A stretch of 64,000 nt of DNA, from positions 496,001-560,000 of the forward strand of contig NZ_AP017569.1 in NCBI RefSeq assembly GCF_002355655.1, written 5' to 3'. The translations under genes and the position numbers were made by a program. Positions 26,432 through 35,007 of the stretch are shown here, piece by piece. The DNA is from Halorubrum trapanicum. GTDB taxonomy: Archaea > Halobacteriota > Halobacteria > Halobacteriales > Haloferacaceae. The notes under the pieces are model-generated. The model had not been told where the DNA came from. It was given only the letters and a program-made list of their open reading frames with translations, and ran no database searches. Every line of letters begins with the position of its first letter. The first letter of the stretch is position 1.

Positions 26432-27605
26432 CGCCGCCACCTCCCTTGCGCTCGCGGACGCCGCTGTCCGGCGTCTCGGGCGTTCCGCCCCCGTCGACGG
26501 CGCTCGGCCAGATCAGCTCCCGCTGCGGCGGAAGGACCCCCTGAGGCCGGTAGCGCATGACGGCGACGATGACGACGCCGATCAACAGCAGCCGTAGCGG
26601 CGCGGGGTCTATCGGGAGCGCCACGTCGTTCAGGAAGCGCGTCCCCTCGCGGATCGTGACGATGACGACACCGCCGAACAGCGCCCCGCGGTTGGAGCCG
26701 CTGCCGCCGAGGATTACCGCGACCCACGCGTAGAACGTCGTGATCGGGTCCAGGTCGCCCGGCCCGACGTAGAGATTCAGATGCGCGTAGAACACGCCGG
26801 CCAGCGCCATGATCAGGCTGCCGAGGACGAACGACTGCATCTTGAACGAGTAGGTGTTCTTGCCCAGCGCCCGCGCGAGGTCCTCGTCGGAGCGGATCGT
26901 GCGCAGCACGCGCCCCCACGGCGACCGGTGCGCACGCCTGAGTACGAGGTACGCGCCCCCCGCGAACGCCACCACCAACAGGCCGTTCAGCGACGCCTGC
27001 CAGAACGGCGTTTCGAGGAACACCGGCGACCCGGGTACTACCTCCAACCGGAGTCCCGGCATCGCTTCGGGGAACGTCGAGAGCACCGGCCACCCGACGA
27101 AGAATCCGGGGATACCGCGAAGGCCCGCGCTGCCGTTCGTCAGCCACCGCTCGTTGAGTACGATCAGCCGCACGACCTCCGCGAGTCCGAGCGACGCGAT
27201 GGCGAGGTAGTCGGCCCGGAGCCGGAGCGTCGGGATACCGATCAGCAGCGCCAGCACGAACGCGACGACGAGCGCGACGGCGAGCCCGACGAGGGGGTTG
27301 AACCCCCCCGCTATCGGCGAGCCGCTCGCGGTCATCAGCGCAGTGCCGTACGCTCCGATGCCGAAGAACGCGGCGACGCTGAAGTTGATCAGGCCCGTGA
27401 ACCCCCACTGGGCGTTCAGGCCGAAGGACAACAGCGCGTACATCCCCGCCAGTCCGACGAGGAACAGGAAGTACGTCGGGCTGAGCCCGCCGGTGAGCAT
27501 CGCGACGAAGAGGAACAGCAGGAACGCGACGCTGACGCCGAGCACCCACCACTCCGGGCGGGTCAGGTCGGCGAACGCCGCTTTCGGGTCGTCGAGGAGA
27601 CTCAT
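26424..27605 (-). CDS. livM: Branched-chain amino acid ABC transporter permease (LivM)
   Basis: Membrane subunit of 393 residues with about ten helices. The family core is GLNAQWGFTGLINFSVAAFFGIGAY (written here as two adjoining motifs, GLNAQWGFTG and LINFSVAAFFGIGAY), and the ATPase-contacting EAA-like loop reads RSPWGRVLRTIRSDEDLARA. VILGGSGSNRGALFGGV near the end is also typical. A Gly/Glu-rich tail ends the protein. It is 4-bp coupled to livH. Confidence 0.9.
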   Translation of the reverse strand: MSLLDDPKAAFADLTRPEWWVLGVSVAFLLFLFVAMLTGGLSPTYFLFLVGLAGMYALLSFGLNAQWGFTGLINFSVAAFFGIGAYGTALMTASGSPIAGGFNPLVGLAVALVVAFVLALLIGIPTLRLRADYLAIASLGLAEVVRLIVLNERWLTNGSAGLRGIPGFFVGWPVLSTFPEAMPGLRLEVVPGSPVFLETPFWQASLNGLLVVAFAGGAYLVLRRAHRSPWGRVLRTIRSDEDLARALGKNTYSFKMQSFVLGSLIMALAGVFYAHLNLYVGPGDLDPITTFYAWVAVILGGSGSNRGALFGGVVIVTIREGTRFLNDVALPIDPAPLRLLLIGVVIVAVMRYRPQGVLPPQRELIWPSAVDGGGTPETPDSGVRERKGGGGDE

Positions 27606-28561
27606 GTCGCACCCTCCCCGGCGATCCCGTTGGGGCGGACCAACAGCACGACGACCATGATCACGAACGCGATCGCGTTCGCGTACTCGATGGTGACCAG
27701 GTTCTCGATCAGTGTCGCGAGCCAGTTCGGACGGATCGGTAGCGCCTCGACCACGTTGGAGAAGAACGGCGTTAGCTGATTTATCATGCCGATGAGGAAC
27801 CCGCCCGCCATCGCGCCGTAGACGGAGCCTATCCCGCCGAGGATCACCGCTGCGAATATCACCAGCAGCAGGTTAAAGCCCATCCGGGGCGCGAGCTGGT
27901 TGAAGAGCCCGAGGAACACGCCGCCCGCGCCGGCGAGCCCGGCGCCGATGACCCACGTCCAGAGCTTGACCCGCTTCGTCCGGATACCGCTGACCCGCGC
28001 GAGGTCGGGGTTGTCCGCCATCGCGCGCATCTTCCGACCGAGGTCGGTGTACTGGAGCAGGACGTGGAGCCCGACGACGAGCGCCACCGCCGATCCGAAT
28101 ATCGCGACGTCGTGGAGCGTTATCCGGACGCCGTACGGTACCAGGGCCTCGATCGGCCGCAGCGGCCGGACGTCGAACCGAGTGAAGTCGGAGCCGAACC
28201 GGATCTGGATCACCGCGCGGTAGATGAACGCGATCCCGATCGACGTGATCAGCAGGCCGATCGAGCCGACGTCGAGCGGTTCGTAGATGAGCTTCTCGGT
28301 GGCGACCGCCACGACCGCGGCCACGGCGATCCCGACGACCAAGGCCAGGAAGAAGCCGTACGGGAGCCCCAACACCGCGCCGCCGAGCCCGCCGACGGCG
28401 CCGAAGGTCACGAGCGCCGAGTACGCGCCGATCGTCATCGTGTCGCCGTGCGCGAAGTTCGCGAAGTCCGCGATGCTGTACACCAGCGACAGCCCGATGC
28501 TGCCGAGGACGATGATGCTGCTGAACACCAACCCGTTGGCCAGGTATCCGAGGACGGTCAT
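27602..28561 (-). CDS. livH: Branched-chain amino acid ABC transporter permease (LivH)
   Basis: Membrane subunit of 319 residues with eight or nine helices. Motifs are GSIGLSLVYSIADFANFAHG at the start, DLGRKMRAMADNPDLARVSG for the ATPase-coupling loop, and VILGGIGSVYGAMAGGFLIG. The start follows the solute-binding gene with a 9-bp gap. Confidence 0.9.
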   Translation of the reverse strand: MTVLGYLANGLVFSSIIVLGSIGLSLVYSIADFANFAHGDTMTIGAYSALVTFGAVGGLGGAVLGLPYGFFLALVVGIAVAAVVAVATEKLIYEPLDVGSIGLLITSIGIAFIYRAVIQIRFGSDFTRFDVRPLRPIEALVPYGVRITLHDVAIFGSAVALVVGLHVLLQYTDLGRKMRAMADNPDLARVSGIRTKRVKLWTWVIGAGLAGAGGVFLGLFNQLAPRMGFNLLLVIFAAVILGGIGSVYGAMAGGFLIGMINQLTPFFSNVVEALPIRPNWLATLIENLVTIEYANAIAFVIMVVVLLVRPNGIAGEGAT

Positions 28562-28570
28562 CGGTCGGAA

Positions 28571-29878
28571 TTAGCCTTCGATGAAGTCGATGCCTTCGTA
28601 CGCGTGGTCCTGGACCTCTAGGACCTGAAGGAAGCCGACCGGGTCCCCGTTCTCGTCGAAGTTGATGGGGCCGCTGACCCCCTGGTAGTCGACGTCGTCC
28701 GGGCCGCCGCCGTCCGCGAGGATCTGGCTGGCGGCCTCGAACGAGGTCACTTCCTCGCCCTCCGGACCGGAGACGCGCCGGACGGTGTCCTGAAGCGCCG
28801 CGCCGGAGAACTCGTCGGCGGCCTGAATCGCGAGCGCGGCGTTGATCACGCAGTCGTACGCGTACGCCGCCCACGAGGTCGGCTGCCGGCCGTACTCGGA
28901 CTCGAAGGCGTCCGCGAACGACTGGTAGTTCTCCTCCTCGACGGGCGCGGACGGAACGACGATCTTCATCCCCTCGATGCTCCCATCGGGGGTGTTCTCT
29001 AAGACGTTGTCGCCGGAGACGGAGTCGGCGCCGTAGAACTGCGCCTCGTACCCCGAGGAGTACACCTCGTTGACCATCGTCGCGAATTCGGCCTGGTAGG
29101 TGATGAACAGCCACGCGTCGGCGCCGGAGCTGTTCATCTCCGAGATGACGCTGGAGTACGACTGCTGGTCCTGGTCGTGGGGCGTGTTGTAGACGACCTC
29201 GCCGTCGTACGCGTCGACGAACGCGTCCGTGAGGCTCTGGCCGTAGTCGTTGTTGACGTAGGTGATCGCCACCTCGTCGTAGCCGTCGTCGGTGATGAGG
29301 TTCGAGAGCGCGAGCGACTGGCTCCGTCCCGACGGCGACATCCGGAGCAGTCCCGGGAATTCTGTGAGGTTGAGTCCGGTGGAGTTCTGACTCAGCTGAA
29401 CGATGTCGGTCCCCTCGATGACGCTCTCGTAGATGGCCAGCGAGACGCCGGAGCCGACCGCGCCGATCAGGAACGGCACGCCGTCCTGATTGACGAGCTT
29501 CTGGGCGGCCGCGATCCCGCCCTGGTTCTCGCTCTCGGAGTCCTCGACGACGATGTCGAGGTCTCGCCCGTTGATGCCGATCTCGTTGACGCGCGAGAGG
29601 GCGAGGTTGACGCCGCGCTGGTTCCGCTCGCCGAACGCCGACAGCGACCCGGTCTGGGAGTCGACCATCCCGATCTCGTAGGCCTCGGTCGAGTCTCCCC
29701 CGTCGTCGCCCTCGCCGCCGTCGTCGCCCTCGCCGCCCTCGCCGCCGTCGCCGCCGTCGCTGCCCTCGCCCCCGTCGTCGGTCGTACTGAGACAGCCCGA
29801 CAGTCCGACGAGCCCCGCACCGCCGGTCAGCTTCAGCAGCGTTCGCCGGTCCGTCGTGTCCGTGGTATCTCGTGACAT
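28571..29878 (-). CDS. livK: Solute-binding lipoprotein of the liv transporter (LivK)
   Basis: Periplasmic-binding-type receptor of 435 residues. It begins with a twin-arginine signal (DRRTLLKLTGG) and a lipobox with Cys29 (LSGC), then a 30-residue Gly/Glu/Asp linker that would hold it off the membrane. The type I binding fold starts at YEIGMVDSQTGSLSAFGERN. GVNLALSRVNEIGINGR and ASQILADGGGPD are typical of the leucine-binding family. It heads the liv operon, divergent from proline dehydrogenase; the ligand may be a branched-chain or other amino acid. Confidence 0.9.
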   Translation of the reverse strand: MSRDTTDTTDRRTLLKLTGGAGLVGLSGCLSTTDDGGEGSDGGDGGEGGEGDDGGEGDDGGDSTEAYEIGMVDSQTGSLSAFGERNQRGVNLALSRVNEIGINGRDLDIVVEDSESENQGGIAAAQKLVNQDGVPFLIGAVGSGVSLAIYESVIEGTDIVQLSQNSTGLNLTEFPGLLRMSPSGRSQSLALSNLITDDGYDEVAITYVNNDYGQSLTDAFVDAYDGEVVYNTPHDQDQQSYSSVISEMNSSGADAWLFITYQAEFATMVNEVYSSGYEAQFYGADSVSGDNVLENTPDGSIEGMKIVVPSAPVEEENYQSFADAFESEYGRQPTSWAAYAYDCVINAALAIQAADEFSGAALQDTVRRVSGPEGEEVTSFEAASQILADGGGPDDVDYQGVSGPINFDENGDPVGFLQVLEVQDHAYEGIDFIEG

Positions 29879-30059
29879 ATGTTTCCGATAGTCCCGAGCA
29901 CATTCGGCTACCTTAACCCCGGCCCGTCCATGGTCGGGACGAGCGGGACAGATCGGTGAATCAGCAGGTAGTGGCAGTGAATACATTTTATACAGAAATT
30001 TATTTTCGGAACAATTGGTCGGGTACCAATATATACCGCTTCGGATCCGCGGTGATCGT
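29879..30059. promoter_or_regulatory. Divergent promoter region between livK and proline dehydrogenase
   Basis: For the plus strand, ATATATA at 30029-30035 lies 25-31 nt before ATG 30060, a leaderless arrangement. It is framed by GGTA/TACC (30022-30037), a possible operator. For the minus strand, TATAAAATG near 29985 and a T/A-rich stretch suggest a livK promoter with a leader of about 80 nt; GGGTTAAGG nearer the gene is an alternative. Confidence 0.5.
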
Positions 30060-30926
30060 ATGATACCGCCCATCGCGAGCAACTTTGTCGCCGGCGAGAC
30101 GCCGGAGGCGGCGCTCGCTCACGTCGAGGGGCTTAACGACCGCGGCGTGGCCGGCATCCTGAACCTGCTCGGCGAACACTACGAGGAACGGCCCCCCGCC
30201 GACGCCGACGCCGACGCGTACGTCGACCTCGTCGAGGCGATCGCGGAGCGCGGCGTCGACGCCTGCGTCTCCGTCAAATCGAGCCAGATCGGCCTCGACG
30301 TCGGCGACGACGTCTTCGAAGAGAACCTCGCGCGCATCGTCGAGGCGGCCAACGCCCCGGCGGCGACCGGGTCCGACGGGACGGGCACGTTCGTCTGGAT
30401 CGACATGGAGGACCACGAGACCACCGACGTGACGCTCGACGCGTTCGAACGGCACGCGGTCGAGACGGACGGCAACGTCGGCGTCTGCGTGCAGGCGAAC
30501 CTGAAGCGGACCCGCGAGGATCTCGAACGGCTCGCCGACCTCCCGGGGAAGGTCCGACTCGTCAAGGGCGCGTACGACGAGCCGGCCGAGATCTCTTATA
30601 AAAAGAAGGCGCGAGTCGACGAGTCGTACCGCGACTGCCTCGCCTACATGTTCGAGGCGTTCGACGACGGCGTCGCCGTCGGGAGCCACGACCCCGCGAT
30701 GATAGAGTACGCGACGGAGCTGTACGCCGAACACGGGACCTCCTACGAAGTACAGATGCTGACCGGCGTCCGGGAGTCGGCGCAGTTCGAACTCGCCGCC
30801 GAAGACGACGTGAAAGTCTACCAGTACATCCCGTACGGCTCCAAGTGGTTCTCCTACTTCTACCGGCGGATCCGGGAGCGCAAGTCGAACGCGCTGTTCG
30901 CGCTGCGCGCGGTCGTCGGGAGCTGA
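30060..30926 (+). CDS. Proline dehydrogenase
   Basis: FAD enzyme oxidising proline to pyrroline-5-carboxylate, the first step of proline catabolism. The 288 residues cover the monofunctional PRODH barrel. VRLVKGAYDEPAEIS supplies active-site Lys and Asp, SHDPAMIEYA is a central strand, and DVKVYQYIPYGSKWF with FYRRIRERKSN is the substrate-binding helix. The second step may be done by the dehydrogenase at 32397. Between them lie repeat B and a Bat-type regulator. The start is supported by the TATA box 25-31 nt upstream. Confidence 0.9.
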   Translation: MIPPIASNFVAGETPEAALAHVEGLNDRGVAGILNLLGEHYEERPPADADADAYVDLVEAIAERGVDACVSVKSSQIGLDVGDDVFEENLARIVEAANAPAATGSDGTGTFVWIDMEDHETTDVTLDAFERHAVETDGNVGVCVQANLKRTREDLERLADLPGKVRLVKGAYDEPAEISYKKKARVDESYRDCLAYMFEAFDDGVAVGSHDPAMIEYATELYAEHGTSYEVQMLTGVRESAQFELAAEDDVKVYQYIPYGSKWFSYFYRRIRERKSNALFALRAVVGS

Positions 30927-30997
30927 ACGAACTGGGTCAGAGACCGGCGATCGGGCGTTACGATTTATCAATCAGAGCGTGGTGTTGCGGTCAACTG

Positions 30998-31483
30998 TTT
31001 ATAAGTGATTGATGGATCGACAACGGACACCGCCAAAGCCCCAGCCGCTCGCATATAAATAACTGACAGTAGATCGACGGAGAGTACCTCCAAAGCCTCA
31101 ACGGCTTATTTATAAATAGCTACCAGCAGATCGGTGGCGAGTACCTCCAAAGCCCCAGCCGCGAGGCGGGCGCAGGCGACGCAAGCACCGCAGGGAGGGA
31201 GCGGTAGCGACCGAGTGAGGAGCGTGGTTCGAGAGAGCAAAGCTCTCTCGTCATCACGAGACGCCCTCGGCGTCTCGAACGACAGCGAGCGTGCGCCCGC
31301 CTCGCGGCTGCCCCTTTGAGTCCCACCCGACCGCACAGCACCGCAGCCTCATCCCTCCCCAACCTCGTCGGGCGCGTCCTTCGGGCTCCCTCCGGTCGCC
31401 CTCGTCGCGCCCGACTCCCTCGCGCGTGCGGTTCGCGCCGCGGTGCGGCGCTCACCGGCACGTGCCACCGCCTTCATTTATAA
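30998..31483 (-). repeat. Modular intergenic repeat, copy B (cassette orientation 1)
   Basis: On the plus strand: three units each ending CCAAAGCCyC with TATAA at 31000, 31054 and 31111 (54 and 57 bp apart), then the cassette (31156-31310), then GCCCCTTTGAGTCCCACC, GCACAGCACCGC, CCTCCCCAACCTCGTCGG, two GC-rich hairpins, CACGTGCCACCGC and a final TTTATAA at 31477-31483. The same order, reversed, is seen in C. The element fills most of a convergent gap. Confidence 0.8.
31156..31310. repeat. Inverted-repeat cassette inside element B
   Basis: Arms CAGCCGCGAGGCGGGCGC (31156-31173) and its exact reverse complement (31293-31310) enclose 119 bp. The interior starts GGCGACGCAAGCACCG and contains two strong hairpins, GAGAGAGC/GCTCTCTC and CGAGACGCC/GGCGTCTCG with 3-nt loops, and ends AGCGAGCGT. 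Relative to the outer modules the interior is inverted compared with copy C. Confidence 0.75.
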
Positions 31484-31569
31484 GCACTCGTCGCCGCCAC
31501 TTGCGGGTATTTAAATATCGTATCGCAACTGACGCTCCGTAACACTCGCTCCGCTGTCGACACCGCCGA

Positions 31570-32307
31570 TTAGGGGTCCAGCAGCTTCGACTCCGCCTTC
31601 CGAAGGTGTTCGAGCAGCGTCGTCTTCGAGACGTTCAGGTCGTCGGCGAGCTCGCGCGTCGACGCCTCTCGGGGCCACTCGTAGTAGCCCGCATCGCGGG
31701 CGTGTTCGTACACCTTCCGCTGGGTCGTGGTCAGCGTGTCGAGCCGCTGCTCGCGGGGGGTCCGCCCCGCGTGCCCCGACGACGACATCGACTCCACCGT
31801 CACCTCCGCGCCGGCCGCCTCCTGAACCGCGTCGAGGGACTCCCGGATCTCCGTGCGCTCCCCGACGAAACACACCTGCCACTCCTCTCGTCCCTCTTCG
31901 ATCCGGACCGGCGCGCTGTGGACGAAGCCGTACTCCAGCAGCGTCGGGCACACCATGTCCGCCGGGTCGTACTCCAAGAAGAACTCGCGAACGACGTTTC
32001 CCGGGGCGTCCCGAGCGCGCCCGAACCGCTCCTGTAGTTCGAGCAGGTTCCCCGCGCGGTCGGACTCGCGGATCGCGTCGAGCAGCGCTTCGACCTCCTC
32101 GTTCGTGTCTCCGAACGCCGTGAACAGGCCGTTCACCGTGTTCGGCGCGTCGCTCTCGGCCCTCGGTGAGTTGTATATCGCGTGTGCGAGGACGCCACCG
32201 CCGGTCTTTTTCGTCGCCTCGATCGCCCAGCAGTTCGGATGCCACAGGTCCAGCGTGAGCCTGGTTCCGGCCCACTCTCCCGCCCCGTCCGCGTCGGTTG
32301 TCGCCAT
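31570..32307 (-). CDS. Bat-type transcriptional regulator with HTH_10 domain
   Basis: A 245-residue regulator. The C-terminal HTH (about 185-243) has LTTTQRKVYEHARDAGYYEW, then STRELADDLNVSKTTLLEHL, the bacterio-opsin-activator type. The N-terminal 180 residues form an effector-like domain without recognised cofactor motif. It is divergent from the P5C-dehydrogenase-like gene with an 89-bp gap and probably controls it, perhaps also proline dehydrogenase. Target sites are not established. Confidence 0.85.
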   Translation of the reverse strand: MATTDADGAGEWAGTRLTLDLWHPNCWAIEATKKTGGGVLAHAIYNSPRAESDAPNTVNGLFTAFGDTNEEVEALLDAIRESDRAGNLLELQERFGRARDAPGNVVREFFLEYDPADMVCPTLLEYGFVHSAPVRIEEGREEWQVCFVGERTEIRESLDAVQEAAGAEVTVESMSSSGHAGRTPREQRLDTLTTTQRKVYEHARDAGYYEWPREASTRELADDLNVSKTTLLEHLRKAESKLLDP

Positions 32308-32364
32308 TGTTCACCTTTCCTTGGCACCACATGACAAAGACCCTGCCGACCATGGTAGGGTGGG

Positions 32365-32370
32365 TTATTT
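32365..32370 (+). promoter_or_regulatory. TATA-like box for the P5C-dehydrogenase-like gene
   Basis: TTATTT in the context GGGTTATTTGG lies 27-32 nt before ATG 32397, indicating a leaderless transcript. The palindrome ACCATGGT (32350-32357) just upstream is in the position of a BRE or activator site. Confidence 0.45.
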
Positions 32371-32396
32371 GGACGTGCCGACGGGATGTGCCGAAC

Positions 32397-33917
32397 ATGG
32401 CGCAGCCCTACCAGCACTACATCGACGGCGAATGGGTCGACGGCGACGGGTCCGAGACCTTCGAGAGCGAGAACCCCGCGACCGGAGAGACGCTCGGGGA
32501 GTTTCGTCAGGGAACCCCCGAAGACATCGACCGCGCGGTCGACGCCGCGGACGCGGCGTTCGAGGAGTGGCGCGAGCTCTCGCGGATCCAGCGCGCGGAG
32601 TACCTCTGGGACGTGTACCACGAGCTCCGCGACCGCACGGACGAGCTCGGAGAGATCGTCACCAAGGAGTGCGGCAAGGAGATAAGCGAGGGGAGAGCGG
32701 ACGTGGTCGAGGCCGCGCACATGGTCGAGTGGGCCGCGGGCGACGCCCGCCACCCGAAGGGCGACATCGTCCCCTCGGAGATCCCCTCGAAGGACGCGTA
32801 CATGCGTCGGAAGCCGCGCGGCGTCACCGGCTGCATCACGCCGTGGAACTTCCCGGTCGCGATCCCCTACTGGCACATGGCCATCGCGCTGGTCGAGGGG
32901 AACCCCGTCGTGTTCAAGCCGGCCGAGCAGACGCCGTGGTGCGCGCAGATCATCGCGGAGATGTTCGACGACGCCGGGATCCCCGACGGCGTCTTCAACA
33001 TGGTACAGGGGTTCGGTGACGCGGGCAACGCGATCGTCGAGCACGACGACGTCTCGACGGTGCTTTTCACCGGCTCGGCGGAGGTCGGCCACCACATCCA
33101 GGAGAAGCTCGGCGGCGTCGCCGGCAAGCGCGCGGCCTGCGAGATGGGCGGCAAGAACGCCGTCGTGGTCACCGAGGAGGCGGACCTCGACGTCGCGGTC
33201 CACTCCGCGGTGATGTCCTCCTTCAAGACCACCGGCCAGCGCTGCGTCTCCTCCGAGCGCCTGATCGTCCACACGGACGTGTACGACGAGTTCAAAGCGC
33301 GGTTCGTCGAGGTCGCGGAGTCGGTCGCGGTCGGCGACCCCCTCGACGAGGACACCTTCATGGGGCCGCTCATCGAGGCGGAACACCGCGAGAAGGTCAC
33401 CCGGAACAACGAGGCGGCCCGCGAGGAGGGCGTGAACGTACTCGTCGACCGGACCGAGCTCGACGACGAAGAGATCCCGGACGGCCACGAGGACGGCTAC
33501 TGGGTCGGTCCGTTCGTCTACGAGGCCGACGCCCACGCCGACCTGACGTGTACTCGGGAGGAGGTGTTCGGGCCTCACGTCGCGCTCATGGAGTACGACG
33601 GCGACATCGAGGAGGCCGTGGAGATCCAGAACGACACCGACTACGGGCTGGCGGGCGCGATCATCTCCGAGGATTACCGGCAGATAAACTACTACCGCGA
33701 CCACGCCGAGCTGGGGCTGGCGTACGGGAACCTCCCGTGCATCGGCGCCGAGGTCCAGCTCCCCTTCGGCGGCGTGAAGAAGTCCGGCAACGGCTACCCC
33801 TCCGCCCGGGAGGCGATCGAGGCCGTCACCGACCGCACCGCGTGGACCCTGAACAACTCGAAGGAGATCGAGATGGCCCAGGGGCTCTCCGCGGACATCA
33901 AGACGAAAGACGACTAA
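32397..33917 (+). CDS. Aldehyde dehydrogenase, probable 1-pyrroline-5-carboxylate dehydrogenase
   Basis: NAD(P)-dependent enzyme of 506 residues. The nucleotide motif CITPWNFPVAIP, FTGSAEVGHHIQ, general base Glu249 (CEMGGKNAVVV) and nucleophile Cys283 (TGQRCVSSERLIV) are intact. TREEVFGPHVALMEY is the late family motif. A nearby proline dehydrogenase and a shared regulator suggest oxidation of glutamate semialdehyde to glutamate. Sequence alone does not exclude another semialdehyde, such as aminoadipate or succinate semialdehyde. Confidence 0.8.
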   Translation: MAQPYQHYIDGEWVDGDGSETFESENPATGETLGEFRQGTPEDIDRAVDAADAAFEEWRELSRIQRAEYLWDVYHELRDRTDELGEIVTKECGKEISEGRADVVEAAHMVEWAAGDARHPKGDIVPSEIPSKDAYMRRKPRGVTGCITPWNFPVAIPYWHMAIALVEGNPVVFKPAEQTPWCAQIIAEMFDDAGIPDGVFNMVQGFGDAGNAIVEHDDVSTVLFTGSAEVGHHIQEKLGGVAGKRAACEMGGKNAVVVTEEADLDVAVHSAVMSSFKTTGQRCVSSERLIVHTDVYDEFKARFVEVAESVAVGDPLDEDTFMGPLIEAEHREKVTRNNEAAREEGVNVLVDRTELDDEEIPDGHEDGYWVGPFVYEADAHADLTCTREEVFGPHVALMEYDGDIEEAVEIQNDTDYGLAGAIISEDYRQINYYRDHAELGLAYGNLPCIGAEVQLPFGGVKKSGNGYPSAREAIEAVTDRTAWTLNNSKEIEMAQGLSADIKTKDD

Positions 33918-33959
33918 CCTTTCCGGGATGACGCCCGGAGATGGGCGTTAGAACGCTTC

Positions 33960-34877
33960 TCACTCCGCCACGCCGCGAACCGCCGCGACCGTCTCTTCGG
34001 GGGTCTCGGCCCCCGCGAGCGCGCCGCGAGCCGCGAGCCGCTCTCGCGGCCGCCCGACCGGCTGCGGCTCGGACGCGGTCTCGATCAGGTCGGCCTCGCG
34101 AAGGAGCCGCTTTATCCGCGTGAACGTCGAGGGGCTCCCGAGCCCCGCCTCCTCGCAGGCCCGCCGGAGGGTGCGGTCGAGGAGACCTTCGCGGGCGCCG
34201 ACCGCGTAGGCGCGGACGCGGGTCTCCTCGGAGTCGGGCCCGTCGGTCCCCGCGGCGTCCGGATTCGCCGCCACGTCGAGCGCGCGGAGCACCGCGGCCG
34301 CGACAGACTCGTCGCACCGCCCCGCGAACCCCTCGAACACGCGTCGCCGGCTCGGCGTCCGGAGCCCGTACGGCTCGGCCGCCGCGAACGCCGAGGCGTA
34401 CCGCTCGCGGAGCGAGGCGTCGTCGCCGACACGGTGCCACCGACTCGCCTCTCCGGCCGCTTCACGGTCCTCCGATTCCACCAGCGCGAACCCCGTCTCC
34501 TCGCCAGCGAGCACCGGGTTCGGCTGCGGCGCGTCGATGACGCGGAGGTCGATTACGTCGGCGTCGAGGAGCGCCGCGAGTCGGCTCGCCGGCCGGAATC
34601 CGGCCGTCGCGACGTCGACAGCGGCCTCGCCCGCGAACACGTTCAGCGTCGGGATCTCGGACGGTCCGTGGTCGCCGGCCCCGTCGGTCCCGTCTGCCCC
34701 GTCGGCCTCGCTCGCCAGATCCGCGACGCTCGGCTCGACGAGCGCCGGGGCGGCCTCGCCGTACGCCTCGACGACCGCGCGGAGCAGCCGCGGTCCGGGG
34801 TCCACGAGGATCGGGTCCGAGAGCGCGCCCAGCGGGAGCGGCTCCGGGGTCGAGGGGAGCGCGGGACCGGTCGCCAT
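33960..34877 (-). CDS. DUF5821/TbsP-like transcriptional regulator
   Basis: A 305-residue haloarchaeal protein. The N-terminal part resembles the TrmB-like sugar-sensing partner TbsP in layout (DPILVDPGPRLLRAVVEAYG, then FALVESEDREAAGEASRWHR). A C-terminal winged-helix region has DRTLRRACEEAGLGSPSTF and RIKRLLREADLIET. TbsP of Haloferax controls gluconeogenic genes; a similar job here is inferred. An Asp/Gly-rich insert sits near residue 58. CTTAATCC about 28 nt upstream gives a leaderless start. Confidence 0.65.
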   Translation of the reverse strand: MATGPALPSTPEPLPLGALSDPILVDPGPRLLRAVVEAYGEAAPALVEPSVADLASEADGADGTDGAGDHGPSEIPTLNVFAGEAAVDVATAGFRPASRLAALLDADVIDLRVIDAPQPNPVLAGEETGFALVESEDREAAGEASRWHRVGDDASLRERYASAFAAAEPYGLRTPSRRRVFEGFAGRCDESVAAAVLRALDVAANPDAAGTDGPDSEETRVRAYAVGAREGLLDRTLRRACEEAGLGSPSTFTRIKRLLREADLIETASEPQPVGRPRERLAARGALAGAETPEETVAAVRGVAE

Positions 34878-35007
34878 CGACCGAACCTACGGGCGCGACG
34901 GATTAAGGATGCGGGACGTTGCGGCGACGCGAGACGCACACGAGGCCGCGGGATCGCGGCGTGCCGGCTCGCGCGCCTTTTTGGCCCCGCGCTCGAAAGC
35001 GGAACGC

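Larger units (their letters stand above)
30927..31569. other. 643-bp convergent gap holding repeat element B
   Basis: No gene is credible between the stops of proline dehydrogenase and the Bat-type regulator. 30927-30997 is spacer, 30998-31483 is repeat B, and 31484-31569 includes a TATTTAAATAT stretch (31508-31518) with nothing else recognised. Short open frames here translate the repeat. Confidence 0.7.

Noticed and set aside
27873-29903. 676-codon open frame overlapping livK and livH
   Set aside because: It runs on the same strand in another frame over two clear transporter genes and is extremely Arg-rich; this is a GC-bias shadow.
30998-31483. Insertion sequence or conventional MITE as explanation for element B
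   Set aside because: No transposase, no clear target-site duplication and no single terminal inverted repeat for the whole element. The convergent-gap bias is not typical. Kept open as an alternative, not as the call.
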